This document shows, one piece after another, positions 17,262-26,058 of a DNA stretch of 64,000 nt. Source of the stretch: CAZUQP01 sp964622455 (GTDB lineage Bacteria; Pseudomonadota; Gammaproteobacteria; DSM-16500); assembly GCA_964622455.1 (NCBI GenBank), contig CAZUQP010000018.1, positions 1-64,000 of the forward strand, read 5' to 3'. Within the stretch, counting starts at the first letter, position 1. Every line of letters begins with the position of its first letter. The translations under genes were made by a program, and so were the position numbers. The notes under the pieces are model-generated. The model was not told the DNA's origin. It worked only from the letters and a program-made list of their open reading frames with translations, and ran no database searches.

Positions 17262-18203
17262 GTGTTCATGCGTATCTCTTGGCGAGAGTTAACCCGCATC
17301 GCAGGTTTGCTCATACTCTCATCTCTTGCTGTCACGAAAGTGTACGCAGCTAATTTTCCATTACCGCCTGATAATGAAGCGCTGATCGGCGAAGTTCAAT
17401 ATACTGCTGCTGAAAATGGTGATACCGCAGCAACGATTGCCGAGCGTTACAATCTCGGTCAAAACGTTCTGATAGAAGCAAACCCAGGCGTCACAGAAAG
17501 ATATTCTTTACCGAATGGTGCCTCCGTTAAAGTTCCCACTCAATTTCTTTTGCCGCCTCTGCCGCGTAAAGGCATCGTCATTAATCTGCCTGAAATGCGT
17601 ATGTATTATTATCCGCCGGGTAGCAATCAAGTGATGTCGTTTCCTATTGGCATTGGGCGTATTGGCAAAACAATTCCCATTGCAAGTACTGCTGTCACAC
17701 GCAAAGTGACTAATCCTGTCTGGATACCGCCGGCTGATATTCGTAAATTTAATCAAGAACAAGGCATTACATTGCCGCGCGTCATGCCGCCGGGGCCTGA
17801 TAATCCCTTGGGGCCTTATGCCATTTATTTGCGTATTCCAACTTATTTGATTCACAGTACGATTTTTCCAGAAAGCATTGGAAGACGCGCAAGTTTTGGC
17901 TGCATCCGTATGAATGAAAGTGATATCAAACAATTTTTTCCAGAGGTGACTGCTGGCACGTCTGTTGTCATTATTGATATGCCAAACAAAGTCGGCTGGA
18001 ATGATGATCAACTTTATTTAGAAGCACATCAACCATTGAGCGAACGCAGCGATGTGAGTTACGCTTCCTTGAATGGCATTGTAAACACGATTCAAAGTAA
18101 ATTACCCAAGGATCATGTGACGCTGATCGATTGGCAATTGGTCGCTTATTTGACGGAAGATCCTGATGGAATTCCGCATGAGATAGGTGTGCGATTAAAT
18201 TAA
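17262..18203 (+). CDS. YkuD-type L,D-transpeptidase (ErfK/YbiS/YnhG family)
   Basis: This protein of 311-313 residues has a signal peptide (IAGLLILSSLAVTKVYA), an N-terminal LysM-like segment (GDTAATIAERYNLGQNVLIEANPGV spans about residues 52-76) and a YkuD domain. The catalytic motif is SFGCIRM, and the preceding His lies in IHSTIFPESIG, where the usual HGT is HST. It forms meso-DAP cross-links or anchors lipoprotein to murein. AAGGA lies upstream; the start could be this GTG or the ATG at 17268. It is co-transcribed with the preceding transpeptidase gene and probably with the polyketide synthase gene 14 bp downstream. Confidence 0.87.
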   Translation: MFMRISWRELTRIAGLLILSSLAVTKVYAANFPLPPDNEALIGEVQYTAAENGDTAATIAERYNLGQNVLIEANPGVTERYSLPNGASVKVPTQFLLPPLPRKGIVINLPEMRMYYYPPGSNQVMSFPIGIGRIGKTIPIASTAVTRKVTNPVWIPPADIRKFNQEQGITLPRVMPPGPDNPLGPYAIYLRIPTYLIHSTIFPESIGRRASFGCIRMNESDIKQFFPEVTAGTSVVIIDMPNKVGWNDDQLYLEAHQPLSERSDVSYASLNGIVNTIQSKLPKDHVTLIDWQLVAYLTEDPDGIPHEIGVRLN

Positions 18204-18217
18204 AGGCAAAGCACGCA

Positions 18218-19321
18218 ATGGAAACAGCGATCATCGCCATTGGAACGGCACTGCCCCCCTACAGACGCAGCCAAAAAGAAACAGCGGAATTAATTTCCGC
18301 AAGTTTATATTTAACGCCAGCACAAAAAAGATTGTTAAAATCGGTCTACAAAGCAACAGGGATCGAATATCGACATAGTGTATTAAGCGATTACTGCAAA
18401 AATCCGGGCGAATTCGAATTTTTTCCGAATAATCCTGACGCACCTTTTCCAACCACTGCTGCACGCATGGATATTTATAAAAAAAATGCACTCACACTTG
18501 CATTAACTGCTATTAAAAATTGCTTATCCAATACCGCTATTTCAAAAAATGAAATCACACATTTAATTACCATCAGCTGCACCGGTATGTATGCACCGGG
18601 AATTGATATTGAAATTGTACAAACACTTGAACTTCCATCCACCACCAAACGTACCTCCATCCAATTTATGGGTTGTTATGGTGCTTTTAATGGTATTAAA
18701 GTGGCAGATGATATTTGTAAAGCAAATGAAAATGCAAAAGTGTTAATGGTGAGTGTGGAATTATGTACGCTTCATTTTCAAAAAAAATATGATTTGGCGA
18801 GTATTGTTTCTAACGCGATTTTTGCCGATGGTGCCGCTGCTATTTTATTGGAAGCTAATTCTTCTCAGAAAAAATATCTCAGTTTAAAAGCATTTCATTG
18901 TGATTTAATCCCGCAAAGCAGCCAAGAAATGGCGTGGCATATTGCCGATCATGGATTTGATATTGTGTTAAGTTCGTATGTTCCCGAAATGATTCAATCA
19001 GGCATTGCCCATTTTGTCACAGAACTCTCAAAAAAATATCCATCCCCCATTGATTGCTACGCTATTCATCCAGGCGGCATCAAAATTTTAGAAGCGTGTG
19101 AAGAAGCATTACAGATTAGCAAAGAACAAAATAAACATGCTTATTCAGTATTAAAAAATTATGGCAACATGTCTTCTGCCACTATTTTATTTGTACTGAA
19201 AGCATGGTGGGACGATCTTCAGAAAGATCATCACCACAAAACGGTTTTTAGCTGCGCTTTTGGGCCGGGGTTAACCTTTGAATCGATGCTGCTTAAAATT
19301 CATTGCCCTTTTTCGCAATAA
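18218..19321 (+). CDS. Type III polyketide synthase (chalcone/stilbene synthase family)
   Basis: This is a 367-residue thiolase-fold enzyme. The catalytic triad is visible: Cys153 (FMGCYGAFNG), His284 (AIHPGG) and Asn317 (NYGNMSSAT). The Cys-His-Asn spacing matches type III synthases rather than KAS III. Such enzymes extend an acyl-CoA with malonyl-CoA to give alkylresorcinols, pyrones or similar products. Usual partners (methyltransferase, oxidoreductase, UbiA-type transferase) are absent. It follows two L,D-transpeptidase genes at 14-bp distance, so co-expression with envelope genes is likely. The product cannot be predicted. Confidence 0.85.
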   Translation: METAIIAIGTALPPYRRSQKETAELISASLYLTPAQKRLLKSVYKATGIEYRHSVLSDYCKNPGEFEFFPNNPDAPFPTTAARMDIYKKNALTLALTAIKNCLSNTAISKNEITHLITISCTGMYAPGIDIEIVQTLELPSTTKRTSIQFMGCYGAFNGIKVADDICKANENAKVLMVSVELCTLHFQKKYDLASIVSNAIFADGAAAILLEANSSQKKYLSLKAFHCDLIPQSSQEMAWHIADHGFDIVLSSYVPEMIQSGIAHFVTELSKKYPSPIDCYAIHPGGIKILEACEEALQISKEQNKHAYSVLKNYGNMSSATILFVLKAWWDDLQKDHHHKTVFSCAFGPGLTFESMLLKIHCPFSQ

Positions 19322-19482
19322 GCTGAATGTAAAAAAACCAACAATCGGATTTTTGTTCTTTATTAAAGTGTAGTCTGTATACGTGATTTTTCTGGGAAAT
19401 AACCGATTGAAAGGATTAAGTTATTGAAAATTAATAAAGACTATTTGCTCGTCTGAGTTCATTATTTTGATCATCCTCCTTC

Positions 19483-19491
19483 TGCTATACT
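19483..19491 (+). promoter_or_regulatory. Extended -10 promoter of the frameshifted large gene
   Basis: TGCTATACT carries TGn plus TATACT at 19486-19491. Transcription would begin near 19498, which rules out the ATG at 19494 as translation start and supports the ATG at 19530 behind GGGAGG. Confidence 0.5.
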
Positions 19492-19529
19492 GAATGTATA
19501 AAACAAGCACAGAACAAGAGGGAGGAATG

Positions 19530-20027
19530 ATGCAATCGTCTAACAGAGCTGAGACCGTAAAGGAGCTTATTAAGAGTGCTGAAGAAAAAGATGAGGGAAG
19601 ATTTCTAAAAACTCTTAATGCTGCTTCACAAGAAGTCATTGATTCATTTGTAACACACCGATGGAATGTTTCTTCACGTAATAATCAGTGGAATGGACTC
19701 ACACACACAGCAAGATATCAAACAGGGAACGTATGGCGTCAATTATGGGAAAAAGCGAGTCCATCGGCAAGAGAAAACGCATTACAACAAAACCTAGGAA
19801 TCGCGGATGTGATTCGTACAGGCGGTGATCAGGCACGATATGGGCTCGCTATCATTTTTTATTTTCAGCCCGCTCAATCCATTTTAAAAATCATAAATAC
19901 CACACACCCTATTGTTCTTTGTAATAAGTGCGGGTTGGATTTGTCAATCTATTACTGCCTAGAGAACAATAAAAATTTAGATGCCGCCCAAAAAAAAACA
20001 ACTCGGATTAATGTATACCCAACTTAG
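19530..20027 (+). CDS. N-terminal part of a frameshifted large unknown protein
   Basis: The start MQSSNRAETVKELIKSAEE lies behind a strong GAGGGAGG. This frame runs about 150 codons into a run of nine A (19990-19998) and soon hits a stop. The +1 frame stays open for a further 480 codons from the same point. The most economical reading is one protein of about 635 residues split by a one-base indel at the A9 run, by a sequencing error, or by slippage that restores the frame. The region shows a repeated FVTHRWNVSSRNN-like helical character but no recognisable domain. Confidence 0.55.
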   Translation: MQSSNRAETVKELIKSAEEKDEGRFLKTLNAASQEVIDSFVTHRWNVSSRNNQWNGLTHTARYQTGNVWRQLWEKASPSARENALQQNLGIADVIRTGGDQARYGLAIIFYFQPAQSILKIINTTHPIVLCNKCGLDLSIYYCLENNKNLDAAQKKTTRINVYPT

Positions 20028-21438
20028 TCAATTTGTTAATGATCCAAAAAGAATGATTAAAGAAGCACCAAATCAATTTATTCGATTTTTTGAAGAACGC
20101 ATACCTCCTTTCGTTTTAACAGATACGGAAATAGAAAAAGTTAACAAAGAATTCAAACAACAACAGGAAGTTAATCCAAAAGCCAAACCGATCTATATCT
20201 TTCAATACTTACGCGAGAACAGCGAACAACCAGATGAAACAAAAAAAACAGCTGAAGGAAAAAAATTTGGTGAATGGAATGCACGTTACATAGATCTAAT
20301 TAAATTACTCGATAAAGCCATGGAAAGCTCGAAGGAATCGCTCGTCAAAGATAAATTAATGGCTTTGAGAGCACGACTTTTTTCATCATTCGATACTCAA
20401 GCTGCGTTACTGCATTGGGAAAAATTAAACGATCCTGAAGCAGTACTGAATTCTGAAGAAAAATTTCTGTTGATCCACGAATTGTTGTTCAATCCTCACC
20501 ATTTTAAATCGCTTACCAAAGATCAATGCAGAGCAAGAGCATTAATGTATAGTTATCATGAAGCAATGCGTGATAATCAAGACGGAATCTCATTCTGTAA
20601 TATAATTATTCAGGGGGAAAAACAAAAGATTCAGGAAGAAAAAAAGCACTTGATCATCCCGCAGGGGAATCAAGATGGCTACGTTATGACACTACTCAAT
20701 ATGCTAAATCCTCTGATCGATAGCCTAAAACAAAAAATAGAAAAAACCATAAAGCATCAGATATTTCTAAATCCATCGAAAAGAAATAATGTTGCCTTAT
20801 TTAAAAAACTGGATTGCATTCAATCTAACACTCTTGAAGCAAAGAACATCAGCAGCCTTCAGGATATGTTTGATATGTTTGCTAAAATTAAATCCTCTGA
20901 TCCATTCATTATGAGTCTAACAAACGATATAAAAAAAATGACAGAGGAAATTATTCTTGTTCAATCCAAAATCACTGCCGATCTTAATAAACAACCAATG
21001 AATGATGCCAAACACGAAGAAGCGGGTTCGCTCCTAGCAGAAGATAACAAAGAAGAAAGAATTTCTCTGGACTCTATAAAAGATTTTATTAATACTTATG
21101 AACCGTCATATTCTGACAAGGATAAATGTGATCTATATACAAAAGCACTTTTTGATAGTATTAAATACCATGCTGGTCTCGATACAGAAATGAAAGGGAA
21201 AGACACAATAAATATCATCCGTCTCAAAGATAATATCGATCTTTTAATTGGTATATTAGAGGAAGATAAAAACAATAAAACGAACAAAAATGCTCTTCAT
21301 ACTTTCTTTTCTGACTCCAAAAACCCGACAGCAACACAAAAACAAATTGAAATACTGGAAACGATTAAAACTCAATTAACATTAACGTCTGAATATGAAA
21401 TAGCCCTCTCAAGCCCAAAACGTCGTCCTCGCCCTTAG
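19981..21438 (+). CDS. C-terminal part of a frameshifted large unknown protein
   Basis: This frame of 485 codons opens at an ATG (MPPKKKQLG) that lacks a Shine-Dalgarno and is probably not a real start; the natural continuation is from the preceding frame through the A9 run. The protein is hydrophilic and helical, with long Lys/Glu-rich stretches and no membrane segment or signal peptide. It ends with a basic tail (SSPKRRPRP). The composition and length resemble secreted effector proteins of Legionellales, but no motif confirms this. If the split is real, this half is not translated and the gene is a pseudogene. Confidence 0.55.
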   Translation: MPPKKKQLGLMYTQLSQFVNDPKRMIKEAPNQFIRFFEERIPPFVLTDTEIEKVNKEFKQQQEVNPKAKPIYIFQYLRENSEQPDETKKTAEGKKFGEWNARYIDLIKLLDKAMESSKESLVKDKLMALRARLFSSFDTQAALLHWEKLNDPEAVLNSEEKFLLIHELLFNPHHFKSLTKDQCRARALMYSYHEAMRDNQDGISFCNIIIQGEKQKIQEEKKHLIIPQGNQDGYVMTLLNMLNPLIDSLKQKIEKTIKHQIFLNPSKRNNVALFKKLDCIQSNTLEAKNISSLQDMFDMFAKIKSSDPFIMSLTNDIKKMTEEIILVQSKITADLNKQPMNDAKHEEAGSLLAEDNKEERISLDSIKDFINTYEPSYSDKDKCDLYTKALFDSIKYHAGLDTEMKGKDTINIIRLKDNIDLLIGILEEDKNNKTNKNALHTFFSDSKNPTATQKQIEILETIKTQLTLTSEYEIALSSPKRRPRP

Positions 21439-21493
21439 ACTTAGAGCCTGTTCGAGAGACCTGCTCTTTCAAAACCTGATAACCAGAGGGGCT

Positions 21494-22729
21494 TTATAAG
21501 CCGACGAACTGATAAAACGCTGCCTTTCCAAACTCCAAATCCGCAACACCTAAATGCTTTGCAATCGTCTGGCCAATATCAGCGAATGTCTCCCGTTTGC
21601 CGATGGGACCTCCTTTGACGTCTGGGCCAAACATAAGCACGGGGATATGCTCACGCGTATGATCAGAACCCGGAAATGTGGGGTCGCAGCCGTGATCAGC
21701 CGTAATCACTGCAAGATCCCCTGGCTGCATTAACTGGATAAATTCCGGCAAACGTCTGTCAAAATCTTCTAACGCCCTTGAATATCCAATAACATCGCGT
21801 CTATGCCCATATAACATATCAAAATCAACTAAGTTCACAAAAACTAAGCTGTGATCTTTAGCTAACTTAACTTCGTTTAAAAATGCGTCAAATAAGGCCA
21901 TATTGCCATCACCCTTTACAGACCGGGTAATACCTTGATGCGCGTAAATATCAGCCACTTTTCCAACAGAAATGACCTCACCCCCCGATGCGACAATCTT
22001 ATCAAGCAATGTAGGTTTGGGCGGAGGAACTGCGTAATCTCTGCGATTGCCGGTACGGACATAATGCCCAGGTCTACCCTTAAAGGGCCTTGCAATCACC
22101 CGGCCAACGTTATATTCATTCACTAACTCACGGGCAATTAAACAAAGATCATACAATTTTTTTAATCCAAAACTCTCTTCATGCGCTGCAATTTGAAAAA
22201 CGCTATCGGCTGATGTATAGACAATGGGCTTTCCCGTTTTTTCATGTTCTTCGCCCAATTCTTGAATGATCTCCGTGCCTGATGCATGTTTATTGCCTAA
22301 AATCCCTGGCAAACCGCCGCGAGCAATAAATGCTCCCAATAATTCATCGGGAAAGCTTGGATATTCAGGCGGAAAATAACCCCAATCAAATAATGCGGGA
22401 ACTCCCGCAATTTCCCAATGACCGCTCGGTGTGTCTTTGCCGAAACTTTTTTCAGCCGCACAACCGTAGGCGCCTTCAATGGGAGTATCGGTTGCTAAAC
22501 CCGGAACAGGTTTGCCGCTACTGATGATTGCAGCTGCATTTAATCCTAAACGAACAAGATTGGGTATGTGTAAAGGGCCGCTGCGCACGCCTTTTTGATC
22601 TGCTTTTCCAACCGCACACCATTCTGCAATATGACGCAACGTATCAGCGCCTGCATCACCATATTGATCAGCATCCTTCGTTGCACCAATACCGAAAGAA
22701 TCCATTAAAATAATAAATGCGCGCGGCAT
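21494..22729 (-). CDS. deoB: Phosphopentomutase
   Basis: This 411-residue alkaline-phosphatase-superfamily enzyme interconverts ribose- or deoxyribose-1-phosphate and the 5-phosphate. The N-terminal IILMDSFGIGATKDADQYGD provides metal ligands, and VITADHGCDPTFPGSDHTRE is the C-terminal metal and phosphate site. Length is standard. It is 8 bp downstream of an MFS transporter gene and probably co-transcribed with it. DeoC and PNP, which complete nucleoside breakdown, are encoded about 3.3 kb away. Confidence 0.95.
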   Translation of the reverse strand: MPRAFIILMDSFGIGATKDADQYGDAGADTLRHIAEWCAVGKADQKGVRSGPLHIPNLVRLGLNAAAIISSGKPVPGLATDTPIEGAYGCAAEKSFGKDTPSGHWEIAGVPALFDWGYFPPEYPSFPDELLGAFIARGGLPGILGNKHASGTEIIQELGEEHEKTGKPIVYTSADSVFQIAAHEESFGLKKLYDLCLIARELVNEYNVGRVIARPFKGRPGHYVRTGNRRDYAVPPPKPTLLDKIVASGGEVISVGKVADIYAHQGITRSVKGDGNMALFDAFLNEVKLAKDHSLVFVNLVDFDMLYGHRRDVIGYSRALEDFDRRLPEFIQLMQPGDLAVITADHGCDPTFPGSDHTREHIPVLMFGPDVKGGPIGKRETFADIGQTIAKHLGVADLEFGKAAFYQFVGL

Positions 22730-22737
22730 AAATACCC

Positions 22738-24027
22738 TTACGCTTCAGATTTACAAAAACTTTCTTGCATCATCCAGGCCATGAAGATACTCAACACAAA
22801 TGCAATCGGCATAATCAACATCGCATTCATAAAATCATGGGAAGAATATCCAGCGACTAATCCCTGATGTCCCCAATGCTGCTCCATCACCCAGCCAAAA
22901 AAGGGCTGGAAAATAGCGCCGCTCACCATGATCGTGACAGAATCAACACTAATCGCTGTACTGGTTAAAGCCATCGGATTTAATTCTGCAATGGCGGGAT
23001 AACTTAAGACTTGTGAACTCGTGACAAAACCTACTAAGAAAAATAGCCCAATAATTTCAGGAAGCGAAAGATTAGGTGCATACATTAAAAACAACATGAC
23101 GCCCAGCGAAAGAAGAGCTCCAATAATCATTGGCAAAACGCGCCGACCCAAGCGGTCAGAAAACCAACCAAAGGCGGGAGAACCAAAAATAACGCCGACA
23201 AAAAATAATGTGGTGGCATAAGAAGCTTCTACCGCAGTGATATGATGGACTTCTACTAAATAATGAATTCCCCATAAGGCGCCCAATAAAAAAACGGGTA
23301 AATTCATGAGAGACGTATAAATACCGCCTAACCAATTGTTAGGGTTCATCAAAACCAATCGAATACTTTGCCAAAACCCAAGTGTCTGTAACTGATTTTT
23401 TTGAGCTGACATCGTATCCTGCCGATGAGGCGGACAATCTTGTACGATCAGCCAAATAATGAGAGCGACCAAAATACCTAATGCAGCATCCAATAACACC
23501 GCATTTCGCCAGCCGACCATATGACTTAAAATAGCGAAAGGTGTTTGCGCGACCAAGCCGCCCAACATCGCCATCGTCACGACCAATCCTGTGACCAACG
23601 CCATCTTGCTTGGCGGAAACCATCGGGTTGCTAAACGAATACAACTCAAAAAACAAAATGAAGCGCCTATACCAACGACAAAACGGCCTGCCGCCGCCAG
23701 AAAATAATGGTTAGCCACCGCAAACGCAAATGTCCCCACCGTACAGAGCGCAACTGCCATTAGCAGTAATTTTTTAGTTGAAAAACGGTCGAGCAAAATC
23801 CCGGCTGGAAATAAAAATAATGCATTGGCATAAAAATACATAGACGCCAACTGGCCTAATTGCGGCGCATTCAGATTAAATGCATGCATCAACTGGATAT
23901 CAATTGCGTTGAATAGATTAAGCTGGATAAATTCGTAAAAGAAAAATAACGCCGCCGTCATCACAACGAGCCACCCTTGAGCCCCGTATGCTTCTTCTAT
24001 TTTTTTTGCAGCTGCCGGATGAGCCAT
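22738..24027 (-). CDS. MFS transporter
   Basis: This 429-residue protein has 12 predicted membrane segments. The loop 2-3 motif is GILLDRFSTKKLL and the repeated one in the second half is GWFSDRLGRRVLP, both typical of the major facilitator superfamily. Its overall plan resembles the organic-anion type transporters common in Legionella and Coxiella. GGGGGTG precedes the ATG. Because it is directly upstream of deoB, a nucleoside, pentose or purine-related substrate is an attractive guess, but nothing in the sequence proves it. Confidence 0.85.
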   Translation of the reverse strand: MAHPAAAKKIEEAYGAQGWLVVMTAALFFFYEFIQLNLFNAIDIQLMHAFNLNAPQLGQLASMYFYANALFLFPAGILLDRFSTKKLLLMAVALCTVGTFAFAVANHYFLAAAGRFVVGIGASFCFLSCIRLATRWFPPSKMALVTGLVVTMAMLGGLVAQTPFAILSHMVGWRNAVLLDAALGILVALIIWLIVQDCPPHRQDTMSAQKNQLQTLGFWQSIRLVLMNPNNWLGGIYTSLMNLPVFLLGALWGIHYLVEVHHITAVEASYATTLFFVGVIFGSPAFGWFSDRLGRRVLPMIIGALLSLGVMLFLMYAPNLSLPEIIGLFFLVGFVTSSQVLSYPAIAELNPMALTSTAISVDSVTIMVSGAIFQPFFGWVMEQHWGHQGLVAGYSSHDFMNAMLIMPIAFVLSIFMAWMMQESFCKSEA

Positions 24028-24199
24028 AAATCACCCCCAAGGTCATAGTATTGTTATCGTTACTCAAGGCAACTTTTACCATAGGTTGATATGAATAACT
24101 AGTACGCCATCCCATTAATTCTGTCTTCCGGTATAAACAGGCCTAAAATTTCAGAGCAGAGATAAGTCCGCTCGAACTAATATTATGGGAATTACCCAC

Positions 24200-24228
24200 T
24201 TGAATATTTATCCCACTTGTACTATACT
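24200..24228 (+). promoter_or_regulatory. Sigma70 promoter of the toxin-antitoxin pair
   Basis: TTGAAT (24200-24205), a 17-bp spacer and TATACT (24223-24228) lie 30 bp upstream of the antitoxin ATG. Both hexamers are close to consensus and the spacing is ideal. The rest of the 24028-24199 interval shows no gene. Confidence 0.55.
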
Positions 24229-24258
24229 GAAAATATGCGAGTTAAGAGGAGAAATATC

Positions 24259-24531
24259 ATGCAAATTACTAAAAAATCTGATTCGAAAGGGCGTTTACTA
24301 TTAGGCGCGGCTTTTGCAAATATGACGTTTCTTGTAGAGGAGAAACAACCGGGGGAAATAGTTGTTAAAAAAGCTATTGTCATTCCGGAATGTGAAAATT
24401 GGCTTTATAAAAACAAAGCAGCTATGAATTCTTTAAAACGTGGCCTTGAACAAGCTAAGAAAAGAAAATTTTCCAAAGACCCATTGACTGAAAAAAAAGA
24501 TATGTCTTGGCTTGATGAAATCGAGGAATAG
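24259..24531 (+). CDS. Putative antitoxin (AbrB-like)
   Basis: This 90-residue protein begins MQITKKSDSKGRLLLG, a swapped-hairpin AbrB-like start (KSDSKGRLxLG), followed by a helical, Lys-rich C-terminal half that could bind a toxin. The ATG is chosen for AGGAG seven bases upstream and fits the promoter at 24200. The toxin gene follows 2 bp after the stop. The pair is compact, as expected for a type II toxin-antitoxin module. The exact antitoxin family is uncertain. Confidence 0.65.
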   Translation: MQITKKSDSKGRLLLGAAFANMTFLVEEKQPGEIVVKKAIVIPECENWLYKNKAAMNSLKRGLEQAKKRKFSKDPLTEKKDMSWLDEIEE

Positions 24532-24533
24532 AT

Positions 24534-24881
24534 GTGTTTGAATTAAAATGGACTGAAGAAGCAGACGAAGTATATCGAGGTCTTGAGTTGCGCGCAGAAA
24601 CATCCTTTAAGAATCGTAAAAGCCGAGGACAAAAAAAGTCATCTAAAACAGAAGGGCTTTTCAAACAACTGTATAAAACTGTTAATTTATTAAAGTCAAA
24701 CCTACGTCACCCAAGTCTTCATACACATGAATATGATTCAATTGAGAATCCTTTCGACCCTAAACAAAAAGTATTTGAAGCTTATGCGCAAAATAACACG
24801 CCTGCAGCATATAGAGTATTTTGGTGTTATGGGCCAGCACAAAAAAAAATTACTATAGTTGGCATTACTGCGCATCCTTGA
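24534..24881 (+). CDS. Putative RelE/ParE-like toxin
   Basis: This is a 115-residue basic protein starting at GTG. The opening FELKWTEEADEVYRGLE and the C-terminal AAYRVFWCYGPAQKKITIVGITAHP (residues about 91-115) match the RelE/ParE-superfamily toxin plan of an N-terminal helical pair and C-terminal beta strands. Such toxins cleave ribosome-bound mRNA or poison gyrase; which applies here cannot be decided. It overlaps nothing and is coupled to the antitoxin gene 2 bp upstream. Confidence 0.65.
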   Translation: MFELKWTEEADEVYRGLELRAETSFKNRKSRGQKKSSKTEGLFKQLYKTVNLLKSNLRHPSLHTHEYDSIENPFDPKQKVFEAYAQNNTPAAYRVFWCYGPAQKKITIVGITAHP

Positions 24882-24955
24882 GTATGCGGAATATTACAAA
24901 TAGCAAGCCGCCACGCCAGCGATTTCACTCACTAGCATGACAGAATGCTTTTATG

Positions 24956-25498
24956 TTATTTCGTAATATCAACGGTACTGGAAGACATAGAAACACTGCC
25001 GGCAGTATTGTTGGCGTTAAGATCCGCTTCTACAAACACTGGATACGTACCTGCTTCTTTAAAGACGACTTGCAGAGCAGGATCCATTGTACTGATTGCA
25101 TATCCACCTGCATCAATTTGTATGGTATCGTCATAATAAGCACACTGACTCACGTGTTCTCCTGGTACTGTACAAATGCTGAATATATAATCATATTCCT
25201 GAGTTGATCCAGTATCGTTTCTAACATACACGTAGTGTTCGCCTGTAAGCTCGCTGAGTTTTCCAGCCGTCCCTTTTGCCGGCATTGCGATACTGGCAAC
25301 AAAAGAAGAGGAATCGGTATGTGACTTCGAGATCTGATTACTCAAATGGGTATTTTTCACATCCTGAAAAACAGCCTTAATCTCTCCGGTTGTCCATTCT
25401 TTATGAGAGACAACACGCGCTTTGTAAAGTTCTAATGCAAAACTATTTGCACTGACCATCGAAATTAATGCAAAACATACCAATGATTTCTTTTTCAT
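24956..25498 (-). CDS. Secreted hypothetical protein
   Basis: This 180-residue protein has a clear Sec signal peptide (MKKKSLVCFALISMVSANSFA). The mature part is beta-rich, with two Cys (CTVPGEHVSQC) that could form a disulfide, consistent with a periplasmic or exported protein. GGAG precedes the ATG. It stands alone between the toxin-antitoxin pair and a palindromic element. I do not recognise the family. Confidence 0.65.
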   Translation of the reverse strand: MKKKSLVCFALISMVSANSFALELYKARVVSHKEWTTGEIKAVFQDVKNTHLSNQISKSHTDSSSFVASIAMPAKGTAGKLSELTGEHYVYVRNDTGSTQEYDYIFSICTVPGEHVSQCAYYDDTIQIDAGGYAISTMDPALQVVFKEAGTYPVFVEADLNANNTAGSVSMSSSTVDITK

Positions 25499-25652
25499 TC
25501 TAAATTCTCTCCTTAAAAATAAAAATCAAAAAAAATTCTGTTTAAAGCCAAGCCAAATTAATGTAACGATCACAGAAAGTCAATGAATTTATGGCCTGTT
25601 GTCAATGACAATTCTCGTCTGCAAAAAAATGAAACCGGAAATTAATTACTGC

Positions 25653-25954
25653 TGTCATTCCCGCGCCACTGTCATTCCCGCGAAGGCGGGAATCCATTCT
25701 GAACTAATATCAATAATCATTTATGAGGAAATATTTATGTTGCAGTATTATGTATATCTGCTCGCAAGCGGAAAATATGGCACGTTGTACACTGGTGTAA
25801 CAAATGACTTAATTAAGCGCGTCTATGAGCATAAAGAAAATTTAGGAAAATTAATTTAATTGAGAAGGATAATCCGCACTGGCTTGATTTGTATGACGGA
25901 TTAACTAGCTAAATAGATTCCCGCCTGCGCGGGAATGACAACGTCGCGGGAATG
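25653..25954. mobile_element. GIY-YIG/palindromic repeat element, decayed
   Basis: The stem at 25674-25693 (attcccgc/gcgggaat, 4-nt loop) and one at 25917-25936 flank a GIY-YIG fragment. Outside each, a partial copy (gtcattcccgcg at 25653 and cgcgggaatg at 25945) repeats in inverted orientation. Such palindromes frequently accompany GIY-YIG genes in proteobacteria. The composite looks like a small mobile unit that has lost its coding capacity. The remainder of the gap to 26058 shows no gene. Confidence 0.6.
25738..25912 (+). pseudogene. GIY-YIG endonuclease fragment
   Basis: The frame begins MLQYYVYLLASGKYGTLYTG, the GIY-YIG motif region of the UPF0213-like family, then YEHKENLG. A shift to another frame gives LIEKDNPHWLDLYDGL, the C-terminus of the same family. 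About 35-40 central residues are missing, so it is an internally deleted pseudogene. It lies between palindromic repeats. Confidence 0.7.
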
Positions 25955-26058
25955 CAAAATTATTATATTTCAGAGTGTTATTAGGCGGCTTATACCATAC
26001 TGACGTTAGTTACACGGATGTAATGTTTGGAGCAAAAAATAAAATCATGGATCTCCTT

